A stretch of 64,000 nucleotides of DNA from Nitrospira sp. (GCA_015903945.1 JABMDL010000002.1:62001-126000), one strand, 5' to 3'; shown: positions 27,691-38,266, counted from the stretch's first letter. Numbers and translations: made by a program. Notes: generated from the sequence alone by a model not told the origin.

Positions 27691-30306
27691 ATGGTCTCCT
27701 TCATCAAAGTCCTGTTCTTGATTCTTGCCGCGCATGTGACGCAGCGTCCGCTGCGGACGTTGCTGACGATCACCGGGGTTGCTCTCGGTGTCTCGGCCTC
27801 CGTGGCGGTCCGTACCGCTAACGTCGACGTCCTGCACTCATTTGAACAAACCGTCTTGACGGTGGCGGGACCGACCACACTGGAAATTTCCGGGGGCGAA
27901 TTGGGACTGGACGAACGGCTGATCACGGCTGTGCGAAAGGTTCCCGGTGTCACGGCGGCCTCTCCGGTGATTCTTCAGACGGCGGTCAAGACAGGCGACG
28001 GATCGTCAAGCCGGGCGATCCAGGTCCTGGGTCTGGATTTACTCGCCGAGATCGATTCACGAGGGTTTCGCATCGGTCGCCAGCCGACAGAACGCCGATG
28101 GGAGACCATGCTCGATTCCAATGCGGTGCTGTTGGGGCGCAAGCAGGCGGCAGAATGGCATCTGTCGGTGGGCGATGCGGTCGATTTCTTAGTCGGGCCC
28201 GGTATGGTGACCTGTCGGGTTTCGGGGATTCTGGAAGATGCCTCCGATCGGACCTCGTCCTGGGATCGCTTGGCGGTCATGGATATCGCGGCTGCACAAG
28301 TCACGTTCGGCATGGTGGGTCGCCTGGATCGAATTGATCTCCTCACGGAAGAAGGGAGACCGGTGGAAGACATTGCGCAAGCGGTGCGAGCGATCGTGCC
28401 GCCCCATGTCGTCGTCGAGCGGCCGACGAGCCGGACCAACCAAGTCGAGCAGATGTTGCGGGCATTCCGACTGAACCTCACCGTGCTGAGCTGGGTGGGG
28501 CTGCTGGTCGGAATGTTCTTGATCTACAACACGATGGCATTCTCCGTTGCGCAGCGCAGGCGCGAGATCGGAATTTATCGCGCGATCGGGATGACCCAAA
28601 CACGTGTGGCCATCCTGTTTCTTGCTGAAGCCGGGGTGTTGGGGTTGGTGGGGGGCATGCTGGGAAGTGCAACAGGATTTGTGCTGGCCCAGCAACTGAC
28701 CGCGCTCCTGAGCCGGACCATTTCGGATCTTTATGTTCCTGTGGGATCGGAGGGCGGCCATGGGATCGGCTCCGGCTGGTTTTGGACGTTGTCGCTTGAA
28801 GGCCTCGCCGTTGGGTGCCTGGTTTCGATGATCGGCGCCATCGGGCCGAGTCTGGATGCAGGCAGAACGGCACCGGCTCGCGCGTTGGCGCCAGGGGATT
28901 ATGAAGCGGGGCGTCGCTTGCAAGTCGGCGTCTTGAGTCTCGTTGGGGGAGGGTTGCTTGCCGTGGCGGGGGCGCTGAGTTTCGCTGGACCGGTGGATGG
29001 AGTGCCCGTCCCGGGCTATCTGGCCACCCTCTGTCTGCTGGCCGGATTATCGTGTATTGCGCCGCTCTGCATTACCGGGTGGTCACGGAGCAGCCCGCGA
29101 GGAGGGGGCAATGCGGAGATGCAAGGGGTGATGCGTGAAATTGCGGTCGATCACGCCTCGCGCAATCCAGGCCGCAACGGCGTCACTGTCTCTGCCTTGA
29201 TGGTCGGATTGGCCATTATGATCGGGGTGTTGGTCATGGTCAGAAGTTTCCGCCATACGGTGGAAGTCTGGGTGGCCGAGACGGTGATCGCGGACGTCGT
29301 GGTTGCCCCATCGCTCTGGCTGCGTGGAACGGAGGCGGGAAGTGTCGGCCGAAGCCTGCCGTCATCCTGGTCGGCCGTGCTGGCATCGATTCCGGAGGTC
29401 TCGGCGGTCGATACCTATCGTGATGTCCGGGTCGTGGTCAATGGTCAGCGCGTCGCGATTGTCTCGCGCGATTTGCGCCTGCATGCGCGATTGAGCCGGT
29501 ATTTGGTGCGTCAGGGGGAGTCGGCGGACCAGCTCAATCGCGCAGCGGAGATCGGTGGGGTGCTGATTTCTGAAATCCTGGCCGGCAAGCTTGGAGTGCA
29601 AGAGGGGGACGGTCTTGAAATCATCACGCCTGAAGGAGCAAGGCGATTTCCGATCGTGGCGGTGTTTTACGATTATGCCACCGACGGCGGGAAGATTCTG
29701 ATGGATCGCGGCCTGTACCAATCGCTATGGCATGACGAACTCGTCACGGTCTATCCCGTCTATCTGGCCGCCGGCGCGGACCTCGATCGGGTCAGAAATA
29801 CGATGGCCGCCAGATTGCAGGACGCCGGGGGCGGCCGGTTTCCCCCCTTGCTCATCAGCAATGCCGAATTGCGGACAGAGATCTTAGAGATCTTCGATCG
29901 AACATTTCTGATGACCTACGTGCTCGAAGCCATTGCCGTCGTCATCGCGATGCTCGGCATCATCAATACGCTGGTGACATCCGTGCTGGAGCGACGCCGG
30001 GAGTTTGCTACGATCCGGGCCATCGGCGCCAGCGAGGGGCAGGTGACGCAATTGGTATTGTGGGAGGCGGCTTACTTGGGTCTGGTCGGGATCGGGCTGG
30101 GTCTTGCCGGAGGAGGGGCGCTCTCACTGCTGCTGGTCAACGTCATCAACAAGCAATCGTTTGGTTGGACCATTCAAATGATCATCCCTTGGGGAGGACT
30201 TGCGCAAGCGGTTCTTCTGGCGGGAGGCGCAACCCTCGTCGCCGGATTGTTTCCCGCGCAGTGGGCTGCGCGACAGTCGGTGGCTGAAGGGCTGAGGGAG
30301 GAATAG
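27691..30306 (+). CDS. FtsX-family ABC transporter permease, two FtsX domains (~870 aa)
   Basis: Two FtsX-like cores (RREIGIYRAIGMTQTRVAILFLAEAGVLGLVGG and RREFATIRAIGASEGQVTQLVLWEAAYLGLVGI). Confidence 0.92.
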   Translation: MVSFIKVLFLILAAHVTQRPLRTLLTITGVALGVSASVAVRTANVDVLHSFEQTVLTVAGPTTLEISGGELGLDERLITAVRKVPGVTAASPVILQTAVKTGDGSSSRAIQVLGLDLLAEIDSRGFRIGRQPTERRWETMLDSNAVLLGRKQAAEWHLSVGDAVDFLVGPGMVTCRVSGILEDASDRTSSWDRLAVMDIAAAQVTFGMVGRLDRIDLLTEEGRPVEDIAQAVRAIVPPHVVVERPTSRTNQVEQMLRAFRLNLTVLSWVGLLVGMFLIYNTMAFSVAQRRREIGIYRAIGMTQTRVAILFLAEAGVLGLVGGMLGSATGFVLAQQLTALLSRTISDLYVPVGSEGGHGIGSGWFWTLSLEGLAVGCLVSMIGAIGPSLDAGRTAPARALAPGDYEAGRRLQVGVLSLVGGGLLAVAGALSFAGPVDGVPVPGYLATLCLLAGLSCIAPLCITGWSRSSPRGGGNAEMQGVMREIAVDHASRNPGRNGVTVSALMVGLAIMIGVLVMVRSFRHTVEVWVAETVIADVVVAPSLWLRGTEAGSVGRSLPSSWSAVLASIPEVSAVDTYRDVRVVVNGQRVAIVSRDLRLHARLSRYLVRQGESADQLNRAAEIGGVLISEILAGKLGVQEGDGLEIITPEGARRFPIVAVFYDYATDGGKILMDRGLYQSLWHDELVTVYPVYLAAGADLDRVRNTMAARLQDAGGGRFPPLLISNAELRTEILEIFDRTFLMTYVLEAIAVVIAMLGIINTLVTSVLERRREFATIRAIGASEGQVTQLVLWEAAYLGLVGIGLGLAGGGALSLLLVNVINKQSFGWTIQMIIPWGGLAQAVLLAGGATLVAGLFPAQWAARQSVAEGLREE

Positions 30307-30334
30307 GCGTACCCGCTGTTCTTTGCAGAAGACG

Positions 30335-30511
30335 ATGAGTGCGACTGGCTCGATGTTCATCGGTATTGTGGGCGCGGTGGTCTTTCTGCTGGCGGTATTC
30401 GCGTTCAGTCAGCGAAACTGGAAAAACGGTTGCGTGTGGTTATTGGTCGGCCTAGGGCTTATTGCATTACTGACCTATTTGGACAAACCGTCGTCCGCAC
30501 CGTGGCGATAG
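30335..30511 (+). CDS. Small two-TM hypothetical membrane protein
   Basis: MSATGSMFIGIVGAVVFLLAVFAFSQRNWKNGCVWLLVGLGLIALLTYLDK. Confidence 0.45.
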   Translation: MSATGSMFIGIVGAVVFLLAVFAFSQRNWKNGCVWLLVGLGLIALLTYLDKPSSAPWR

Positions 30512-30611
30512 TTGGCCAGTCTTGACTCGGGACGTTCGTTGCGCTGAGTAATCGGCGGCAGAATTCCACACTGTCGTGGCGAGGGGCGGGGTGAGAAGAG
30601 GTGAGGTGTTC

Positions 30612-31136
30612 TTAAGATCGGCTGCGAGAACTATCCAGAGATTTGACCATGTTCACGATGCGCGCCCGTGCGTCCTCTGAGATTTCGGTGAATTGCACCC
30701 CCATCCCGGGATAAAACACATGCCGTTCTTCCCGGGGTCGGATCCACGCCACTTTCCCTCGTGCGGTAATCGGCTGGGTTTGATCGTCAGGCAGAACCAG
30801 TTCCAGTGAGAGGTCGGTGCCAATCGACTGCGGGGAGGTGGTTTCGATGAAAATTCCACCTCCTCCGATCTCACAGGTCACGCCGTTAAAGTCCGTACGA
30901 CCTGACGCGGCGTAGCGAAGCTTGGCAGCCAACTGACTCCGGGGATAGTTGCGCACGGGCCGTGGTGTGCGGTCCGGTTTATTAAAACCGTGGACGAAGT
31001 CGATGATCGCGTCCCACGGGATCGTTCCCAGGTGCTCATCGGCCTGGCCGATGACGGCCAGTGTTTCCGCTGCACTGTCGAGTTGAAGTGTCTTGCCTTG
31101 GTGTTTCGCTGAATGTTTGACAGGCAGCTGCACCAT
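30612..31136 (-). CDS. PilZ domain protein
   Basis: RNYPRSQLAAKLRYAASGRTDFNGVTCEIGGGGIFIETTSPQSIGTDLSLELVLPD. Confidence 0.85.
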   Translation of the reverse strand: MVQLPVKHSAKHQGKTLQLDSAAETLAVIGQADEHLGTIPWDAIIDFVHGFNKPDRTPRPVRNYPRSQLAAKLRYAASGRTDFNGVTCEIGGGGIFIETTSPQSIGTDLSLELVLPDDQTQPITARGKVAWIRPREERHVFYPGMGVQFTEISEDARARIVNMVKSLDSSRSRS

Positions 31137-31160
31137 GGTGTGTTGTGACCGTATCCGGTT

Positions 31161-31236
31161 TGGTGGCGGTGACCCGGATCGAACGGGTGACCCGCGGCTT
31201 ATGAGTCCGCTGCTCTGCCAACTGAGCTACACCGCC
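31161..31236 (-). tRNA. tRNA with anticodon CAT (elongator tRNA-Met, or tRNA-Ile2)
   Basis: GGCGGTGTAGCTCAGTTGGCAGAGCAGCGGACTCATAAGCCGCGGGTCACCCGTTCGATCCGGGTCACCGCCACCA; 7-bp acceptor stem, 5-bp T stem, encoded CCA. Confidence 0.93.
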
Positions 31237-31303
31237 ACGGTAATGTGCTGGCGGAAACTGCTGGGATGATAGCCGAATCGCGAGTTCGATGTCCACCTTC
31301 TAG

Positions 31304-31472
31304 CAGGATGCTGAAAAAGTCCGCCCGCTTCGTTCTCGCGTCGCTCAGAGGCTCAACATACGGCTCAGAGTATGCCTCGCCTTTTCGCTCGCTGCGGCCT
31401 TGCCTGCGGATCGGCGCGTCTTGGTGCGCCGGGGCTGGGCGGGTGAGATGAGAGGCCGTTTTGAGCATCCTG
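31304..31472. repeat. MITE/REP-like element with imperfect terminal inverted repeats
   Basis: CAGGATGCTgAAAAaGtCC at left; GGCCGTTTTGAGCATCCTG at right; GC-rich interior with small hairpins. Confidence 0.6.
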
Positions 31473-31625
31473 TGGACATTCATAGATCAGGGCAAGACTC
31501 CCTTTGGTCGCGTATTGTTGCCTGGTCAACATAGTTTTTCCGCGGCCGTCTAGACGGGAGCAATCGTACGATGCTCTCGGTCTCAAAACCTGTTAAGGTG
31601 TCTCCCTCACTGAGGGACGCCCCCT

Positions 31626-32489
31626 ATGCTGATCGGCAAAGGAAGAAGCGTGGTGATTACTGGAGCTTCAACGGGCATTGGTGCGGCCTGTGCGCTGCAT
31701 CTGGACCGGTTGGGTTTCACGGTGTTTGCCGGGGTGCGCAAGGCCGAAGACGGAGCGACGCTCCAGCGGCAAGGGGCGTCAGGGGTGATCCCGGTCTTGC
31801 TCGATGTGACTGATGAAGTGCTTATTCAAAAAGCTCAAGTCTTTGTTTCTGAGAAGGTTGGAAGCGATGGATTGTATGGACTTATTAACAATGCCGGCAT
31901 TGCGGTCGTCGGTCCTCTTGAAGCGGTGCCGATTCCGGACTTGCGGCGGCAGTTAGAGATCAACGTCATCGGACAAATCGCGGTGACGCAGGCGTTTCTG
32001 CGACTGATACGGCAGGCGCGAGGCCGTATCGTGAACATGGGTTCGATCGCAGGTCGCGGAGCGATGCCCCTGATGGGGCCTTATGCGGCGTCGAAATTCG
32101 CACTGGAAGCGATGACGGATGCCTTGCGCTTGGAGCTTCAACAATGGGGCATCGAAGTGTCGATCGTGGAGCCCGGAGCAATTGCCACACCGATTTGGGA
32201 AAAATCCGGAAAGGATGCCGCGGATTTGGAAACGGCCATGCCAATGGAACTGCGCAGCATGTATGCCGCGGTGGTGGCTGCGGTCAGAAAGGTTGTCGGG
32301 GAAGCTGCCGCCCGGGCCATTGCAGCCGACACTGTCGCGCAGGCGGTGGAACATGCACTCACGGCCTCCCGTCCGAAGACTCGGTACCTTGTGGGGACCG
32401 ACGCGAAACTCCGAGCGCTCATGATCAAGCTCCTGCCCGATCGACTGTCCGATGCCGTGCTCACTTGGGCGCTCAAGTTGCCCCGGTAG
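31626..32489 (+). CDS. SDR family NAD(P)-dependent oxidoreductase
   Basis: VVITGASTGIGAACALHLDRLGF, NNAGIAVVGPLE, GSIAGRGAMPLMGPYAASKFALEAM. Confidence 0.93.
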   Translation: MLIGKGRSVVITGASTGIGAACALHLDRLGFTVFAGVRKAEDGATLQRQGASGVIPVLLDVTDEVLIQKAQVFVSEKVGSDGLYGLINNAGIAVVGPLEAVPIPDLRRQLEINVIGQIAVTQAFLRLIRQARGRIVNMGSIAGRGAMPLMGPYAASKFALEAMTDALRLELQQWGIEVSIVEPGAIATPIWEKSGKDAADLETAMPMELRSMYAAVVAAVRKVVGEAAARAIAADTVAQAVEHALTASRPKTRYLVGTDAKLRALMIKLLPDRLSDAVLTWALKLPR

Positions 32490-32492
32490 AGG

Positions 32493-32987
32493 TCAGGGTT
32501 GGACGAGCGACTGGTCAATCTGGGCGGATCGAAACGATTCGTGCCAGGACAGCAGCAGCCAGCGCCCGTCACGACGCTCAAGCACACCGGTTTCCTGCAT
32601 AGGAAGAACCATTCGTTTCAGTTGGTTCCCCTCGGCGACATAGCGGATGTAGTCGAGTTCCATGGCATACCAGGCAAGGTCTCCCTTCGTCCATACCTTG
32701 AGTTCGCGGATCGGGATTTCGAGCTTCTGCGCATTGACAAATTCATCCCGTAGCCCTCGTTCAAGTTCATCCCAGCCCACATATTTTCGGCCGGCAACCG
32801 CGTAGCTGATGATGTCGGCGTCGTGGGCCATCATCCGGGAAAGCGTTGCCAGATCCTTTTCGGCATTCGCTCGAATCATTCGACGGATGGCGGATTCGGG
32901 ATCGGAGGGTTCTTCGGCGAGCACTGTCGTGGCGGCGCCGATGAACAGGACCAGGCTCCACCATGCGACAAGTCTAAGACGGATCAT
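32493..32987 (-). CDS. SnoaL/NTF2-like (DUF4440-type) secreted protein
   Basis: Signal peptide MIRLRLVAWWSLVLFIGAATTVLA; SAIRRMIRANAEKDLATLSRMMAHDADIISY..RDGRWLLLSWHES. Confidence 0.75.
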   Translation of the reverse strand: MIRLRLVAWWSLVLFIGAATTVLAEEPSDPESAIRRMIRANAEKDLATLSRMMAHDADIISYAVAGRKYVGWDELERGLRDEFVNAQKLEIPIRELKVWTKGDLAWYAMELDYIRYVAEGNQLKRMVLPMQETGVLERRDGRWLLLSWHESFRSAQIDQSLVQP

Positions 32988-33115
32988 GAAGGATTCTCTC
33001 TGGGTGACGGGCTTACGTCGAGAACGGCTACCGCAGCGGGGAAACTACAGGGCTTCGTGAGTGGTGTCAATTCAATGGAGACGGGGATTAGGACCGGAGG
33101 GCGCGGCGGCGGGGG

Positions 33116-33628
33116 TTAGTCGCATTGCTTAAACCGGGACTGCCGGCAACGCGTGACCAACTTCTGCGCCTGCTCGATCTGCGCGGCAGTCATCTGTGAA
33201 CTGAGCTGGTCCCGGCGCGTCAAGGCTGCCTTCCCGTCATCGCCAGGTAACATCGCACCAGCAAGGTCATACCACATGAACGCGCGAACCAGGTCTTTCC
33301 GGACGCCCCGGCCCCGTTCGTACATCAGGCCCAGATTGTTCTGCGGGCCAACGTAGCCCTGCGCCGCCGCCTTACGAAACCACGTCAGTGCCGTTGGGTA
33401 GTCCTGCCGGACGCCTCGTCCTTTTTCGTGCATCAAGCCCAGATAGAACTGGGCTGACGCGACTCCCTGCTCCGCCAGAGGACTGAAGAGGCGGGCCGCC
33501 TGAGTATACTCACCACGCTCATAGGCAAATTCCGCCTCCTCAAGAGGCTCTGCCGTCACAACGGACGGGAGACTCGTGCCTGCCGCATAGGTCAGCACCA
33601 AAAGGACTACACAGAACACACGCCCCAT
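33116..33628 (-). CDS. Sel1-like repeat protein, exported
   Basis: GVASAQFYLGLMHEKGRGVRQDYPTALTWFRKAAAQGYVGPQNNLGLMYERGRGVRKDLVRAFMWYDLAG. Confidence 0.9.
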   Translation of the reverse strand: MGRVFCVVLLVLTYAAGTSLPSVVTAEPLEEAEFAYERGEYTQAARLFSPLAEQGVASAQFYLGLMHEKGRGVRQDYPTALTWFRKAAAQGYVGPQNNLGLMYERGRGVRKDLVRAFMWYDLAGAMLPGDDGKAALTRRDQLSSQMTAAQIEQAQKLVTRCRQSRFKQCD

Positions 33629-33836
33629 CGATCACCGGCCTTTCAGCCCAATTGTGAAGCCACACTGTTACGGTAAGTCTACTGTAAAGTCGGAGGCCAA
33701 TTCATCATTCCTGGGATGAGAGGAGAGCAGGGAGGGGGAGGCGAGGAAGGCATTGGATGCGAAAGATGCTTCACGAGTAACGATTCACGCGTGGCTGGAA
33801 GGCATGGCGGCTGCCTCACATTGCCTATTCGCGGGA

Positions 33837-34067
33837 TTAGCGGTAAGCGAACAGGTCCATCTGAATCGATTTGATGGGCGTGGCCTCGTCCTGCACCATG
33901 CGTCGAACTCGTTCCGTGGCGTCTCGGCTGAACACCGGTTCGCCGCAGTGACGGCAGATGGTTGCAGGAACTTGCTCAACTCGTACGGGCTTCCCATCGA
34001 TGTCAAACACCTCGTTTGCCAGTTCCTGGCGGCTCTCGGTTTTTCCACATACATGACAGCGAAACAT
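33837..34067 (-). CDS. YgiT-type zinc finger protein (MqsA-like antitoxin N-domain), solitary
   Basis: MFRCHVCGKTESRQELANEVFDIDGKPVRVEQVPATICRHCGEPVFSRDATERVRRMV; SD GGAGG upstream. Confidence 0.82.
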   Translation of the reverse strand: MFRCHVCGKTESRQELANEVFDIDGKPVRVEQVPATICRHCGEPVFSRDATERVRRMVQDEATPIKSIQMDLFAYR

Positions 34068-34315
34068 GGCTACCTCCGTCTTGCGTAATCAGACTGCTCT
34101 GCTGGGTCCGGGCGTTGAGTGGCAAGACCGACTCTGATTCCACTATGAATAAGTCAATACTCAAGCCTGACCCCACTGATTCGAGAAGGAGTTCAGGATA
34201 TCTAACGCTGCTAAGATAGCGGGATCTGGCCATTTCTGGCAATCGCTAGTTCACCTGAAAGAGGGGCGGTAGCCCGCAAGGGAATATGATCGAAAAACCA
34301 GGAGGGGATGTGCGT

Positions 34316-35062
34316 CTATCCCAGCTTGCCGAGGCGGGATTGGAGAATGCTGATCGCGGCGATGGCGGCGGTTTCTGCTCGAAGGATGTGAGGACCAAGG
34401 GTAATCGGTTGGATTCCCGTCTGCTCGACGAGACCCATCTCTTCCTTGCTCCAGCCTCCCTCCGGTCCGATCAAGACCAGCACGGAGCCGGTCACGTCTT
34501 GCGGGAGCGCGACCGTCTGCAAACTCTTGCCGTCCAGCCGCTCGGCAAGCATGAGTGTCGCCGTGCCGGTCGCGCGGTTTTTCAGAAGTGCTGCAAGGGA
34601 TTGTGGAGGGGCGATGGTCGGTATGCGCCACTGTTCCGATTGCTGGGCTGCTTCCACTGCAATGCGTTGCCACCTAGTGAGCTGATGGTCCACGCGGTCG
34701 GCTTTGAGTTGCACCACACTGTGTCTACTTTCAACCGGCACGAGTTCATCCACACCCAGCTCAACGGCTTTCTGAACCACCCAGTCCATCTTTTCGCCTT
34801 TGAGCAGGGATTGGCCGAGGATCAGCCTGGGCGTGCGGCAGGGCGGTTCCTGGACTACCTCAAGAATGCGTCCGGTGACAGCTCGTTTGGACACGTCGGT
34901 AATTTCAGTGCGGTACCGATGGCTTGCTCCGTCGCAGAACAGGACGATCTCGCCGACGGTGATGCGGAGGCTATCCCGAAGATGGATCAGCAGGTCGCCG
35001 GTGATTGAGATGGTCGGTGAAGCGATGCACTCAGGAGGTACAAAAAAGACGGGCATTGGCAC
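34316..35062 (-). CDS. rsmE: 16S rRNA (uracil(1498)-N(3))-methyltransferase
   Basis: QSLLKGEKMDWVVQKAVELGVDELVPVESRHSV, VLVLIGPEGGWSKEEMGLVEQTGIQPITLGPHILRAETA. Confidence 0.94.
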   Translation of the reverse strand: MPMPVFFVPPECIASPTISITGDLLIHLRDSLRITVGEIVLFCDGASHRYRTEITDVSKRAVTGRILEVVQEPPCRTPRLILGQSLLKGEKMDWVVQKAVELGVDELVPVESRHSVVQLKADRVDHQLTRWQRIAVEAAQQSEQWRIPTIAPPQSLAALLKNRATGTATLMLAERLDGKSLQTVALPQDVTGSVLVLIGPEGGWSKEEMGLVEQTGIQPITLGPHILRAETAAIAAISILQSRLGKLG

Positions 35063-35085
35063 TCAGAGATCGAGGGGAGGGCGGA

Positions 35086-36210
35086 CTACTCGAAAAATGT
35101 CTTCATCTTGTCGAAGAATCCGTCTCCGTTGGCGTCCATGACCATGCCGCTTTCTTTTGCAAACTCGGTGAGCAGCTCTTTCTGCTTGGCCGTGAGTTTG
35201 TTTGGGATTTGGACCTTGATCACGTACAGATGGTCACCGGTTGAGCCGCCTTTCAAGCTGGGGATCCCGATCCCTTTGATCCGCAGCACCTTGTCGTGTT
35301 GTGTGCCGGCTGGAATCTTGATGACGGTCTCCCCTTTGAGCGTCGGGACTTCGACTTTTCCGCCGAGTGCCGCGGTAATGAAGCTGATCGGCACATCGCA
35401 CAGAATATCAAGCCCTTTCCGCTGAAACACCGGATGGGGTTTGACGGTAATGGCCACATAGAGATCACCGGGTGGTCCGGCATTGGGACCATGCTCCCCC
35501 TCGTTCGCGAGACGGAGCCGCATACCGGTTTCGATGCCGGCGGGAATATGCACGGCAATCGTCCGTTCCTTGTACACGCGTTGCCGGCCTTGGCAAGCGA
35601 TACACGGTTCGGTCACGAGTCGGCCGGCGCCCTCACACTGGCCGCAGGGGCGGCTGACGCTGAAAAACCCTTGCTGGAAACGGATCTGCCCCGTTCCTTT
35701 GCAGCTGGGGCAGTGCTTGATGGCGTGGGGGGATTTTGCGCCCGTGCCTCCGCAATCCGTGCAGAGCTCCCATCGCGGAATTTTGAGCTTGGCGTCCTTG
35801 CCATAGACGGCTTCTTCGAATGACACTTCCAGATTGTATTGCAGATCGCTGCCGCGTTCTGTCCGGCCTCCGCTGCCTCCTCGGGTCTGACCGAAGAAAT
35901 CCTCGAAGATGTCGTTGAAGACATCTCCGAACCCGCCCCGGCCGAAGTCGAACCCGTCGGGACCTTGCTGAGCTCCGGCATGGCCGAACGCATCGTAGCG
36001 CTTCCGCTTGTCCTGATTGCTGAGCGTCTCGTAGGCTTCGTTGATTTCTTTGAACTTTTCTTCAGCGGCTTTTTTTTGATGGTCGCCGGCGTGGAGATCG
36101 GGATGGTGCTGGCGGGCCAGCCGCCGGTAGGCCTTCTTGAGGTCCTCGTCGGAGGCCTCTCTTTCGACGCCCAGGATGTCGTAGTAGTCGCGTTTGTTCA
36201 CGGGTGCCAT
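35086..36210 (-). CDS. dnaJ: Chaperone protein DnaJ
   Basis: KRDYYDILGVEREASDEDLKKAYRRLARQHHPD, CxxCxGxG zinc repeats. Confidence 0.97.
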   Translation of the reverse strand: MAPVNKRDYYDILGVEREASDEDLKKAYRRLARQHHPDLHAGDHQKKAAEEKFKEINEAYETLSNQDKRKRYDAFGHAGAQQGPDGFDFGRGGFGDVFNDIFEDFFGQTRGGSGGRTERGSDLQYNLEVSFEEAVYGKDAKLKIPRWELCTDCGGTGAKSPHAIKHCPSCKGTGQIRFQQGFFSVSRPCGQCEGAGRLVTEPCIACQGRQRVYKERTIAVHIPAGIETGMRLRLANEGEHGPNAGPPGDLYVAITVKPHPVFQRKGLDILCDVPISFITAALGGKVEVPTLKGETVIKIPAGTQHDKVLRIKGIGIPSLKGGSTGDHLYVIKVQIPNKLTAKQKELLTEFAKESGMVMDANGDGFFDKMKTFFE

Positions 36211-36288
36211 TGCTCGAGAGATACAGAAAGACCGAGTTTCGCCATGCGTGCCGGAAACTCGGTCGATCCGTCTACCGCGTATTCTATG

Positions 36289-38217
36289 CTACTTCTTGTC
36301 TTTGTCTACTTCTTCAAATTCTGCGTCCACGACTTTCTCGTCCGTTTTGGCGTTCGCGCTGTCCGCGCCATCGGTGCTGGGGCCTGCGGTGTTCTGCGGC
36401 CCGGCCGACGCCGAGGCTTTCTTATACATTTCCTCAGCCAGTTTGTGTGATGCCGTCATGAGGGTTTGCGTCGCCGACTCAATGGCTTCGGCATCCGGGC
36501 TTTCGAGCGCTTTCTTCAGCGCGGCCACGGCGTCCTGGATTTTTGTCTTCTCCTCCGCGGCCACCTTGTCACCGTATTCCGTGAGGTTCTTCTCGGTCTG
36601 ATAAATCAGATTGTCCGCTTGGTTCTTGGCTTCGGCCAGCTTGCGCCGCTTCTTGTCGTCTTCCGTATGCGCCTGCGCATCCTTGACCAGCTTTTCGACC
36701 TCGTCCTTGTTGAGCCCGCTCGACGCCGTGATTCGAATCGACTGTTCTTTCTGCGTCGCCAAGTCTTTGGCCGCCACATGGACGATGCCGTTGGCGTCGA
36801 TGTCGAAGGAGACGTCGATTTGCGGCATTCCACGCGGGGCCGTGGGAATGCCGACCAGGTCGAACTGCCCGAGCAGCTTATTGTCATTGGCCATTTCGCG
36901 CTCGCCTTGGAAGACCCGGATCGTCACGGCGGTCTGGTTATCGGCTGCGGTCGAGAAGACCTGACTCTTTTTGGTTGGAATCGTGGTGTTGCGCTCGATG
37001 AGCTTGGTGAAGACTCCCCCCAGCGTTTCAATGCCGAGCGAGAGGGGGGTCACGTCGAGCAGCAGCACATCCTTCACTTCGCCCTTGAGCACCCCGCCCT
37101 GGATGCCGGCGCCGATCGCCACCACTTCATCCGGATTCACCCCACGGTGCGGTTCTTTCCCGAAAAACTCCTTCACCACCTGAATGACTTTCGGCATGCG
37201 CGTCATTCCACCGACTAAGACGACTTCGTTGATGTCGCGCGGGGAGACCCCGGCATCCGCGAGGGCTTTCCGGCACGGCTCAACCGTTTTCTGGACCAAG
37301 TCGTCCACGAGCTGCTCCAATTTAGAGCGGGTCAGCTTGGTCACCAAGTGTTTGGGGCCGCTCGCATCGGCGGTGATGAAGGGGAGGTTGATTTCCGTTT
37401 CTTGCGACGAGGAGAGCTCGATCTTGGCCCGCTCCGCCGATTCTTTCAGGCGCTGGAGCGCCATCCGGTCTTTCCGGAGGTCGATACCCTGGTCTTTTCG
37501 AAACTCGTCGACGAGCCAATCCATCACCCGAAGGTCGAAGTCGTCTCCACCGAGATAGGTGTCGCCGTTGGTGGACTTCACCTCGAAAACACCTTCGCCG
37601 ATTTCGAGGATCGAGACATCGAAGGTCCCGCCGCCCAAGTCGTAGACGGCGATGCGCTCATCCTTCTTCTTGTCCAATCCGTAGGCGAGCGACGCCGCGG
37701 TCGGTTCGTTGATGATCCGCAACACGTTCAGACCGGCGATCTGGCCGGCATCCTTGGTGGCTTGCCGCTGGCTATCGTCGAAATAGGCGGGGACCGTCAC
37801 CACGGCCTCGGTGATTTTTTCGCCGAGGTAATCTTCCGCCGTCTGGCGCATTTTTTGGAGGATCATGGCCGAGACTTCCGGGGGACTGTACCGCTTGCCC
37901 CGCAGCTCGACATGGGCATCGCCGTTGTCGGCTTCGACCACTTTATAGGGCAGCCGTTTGATGGCCGCCTGCACTTCGGGGCTTTTGAACTTCCGCCCCA
38001 TGAGACGTTTGACCGAGAAAATGGTGTTTTCCGGATTGGTGATGGCCTGCCGCTTGGCGATTTGGCCGACGAGACGTTCGTTCTTATCAGTGATGGCCAC
38101 GACGGAAGGAGTGGTGCGGCTCCCTTCGGCATTGGCGATGACGACAGGGTCTCCACCGCTCATAATGGCGACGCAGGAATTTGTGGTGCCGAGGTCGATG
38201 CCGATGACTTTACCCAT
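36289..38217 (-). CDS. dnaK: Chaperone protein DnaK (Hsp70)
   Basis: [41 protein letters not shown]. Confidence 0.98.
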   Translation of the reverse strand: MGKVIGIDLGTTNSCVAIMSGGDPVVIANAEGSRTTPSVVAITDKNERLVGQIAKRQAITNPENTIFSVKRLMGRKFKSPEVQAAIKRLPYKVVEADNGDAHVELRGKRYSPPEVSAMILQKMRQTAEDYLGEKITEAVVTVPAYFDDSQRQATKDAGQIAGLNVLRIINEPTAASLAYGLDKKKDERIAVYDLGGGTFDVSILEIGEGVFEVKSTNGDTYLGGDDFDLRVMDWLVDEFRKDQGIDLRKDRMALQRLKESAERAKIELSSSQETEINLPFITADASGPKHLVTKLTRSKLEQLVDDLVQKTVEPCRKALADAGVSPRDINEVVLVGGMTRMPKVIQVVKEFFGKEPHRGVNPDEVVAIGAGIQGGVLKGEVKDVLLLDVTPLSLGIETLGGVFTKLIERNTTIPTKKSQVFSTAADNQTAVTIRVFQGEREMANDNKLLGQFDLVGIPTAPRGMPQIDVSFDIDANGIVHVAAKDLATQKEQSIRITASSGLNKDEVEKLVKDAQAHTEDDKKRRKLAEAKNQADNLIYQTEKNLTEYGDKVAAEEKTKIQDAVAALKKALESPDAEAIESATQTLMTASHKLAEEMYKKASASAGPQNTAGPSTDGADSANAKTDEKVVDAEFEEVDKDKK

Positions 38218-38266
38218 TGGTGGACTCCTTCCTTCTCAATATCAACGGTTCACTATAATGATCCGG

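Noticed and set aside
31199-31586. ORFs across the tRNA/MITE-like block
   Set aside because: They lie within the tRNA gene and the inverted-repeat element; likely spurious.
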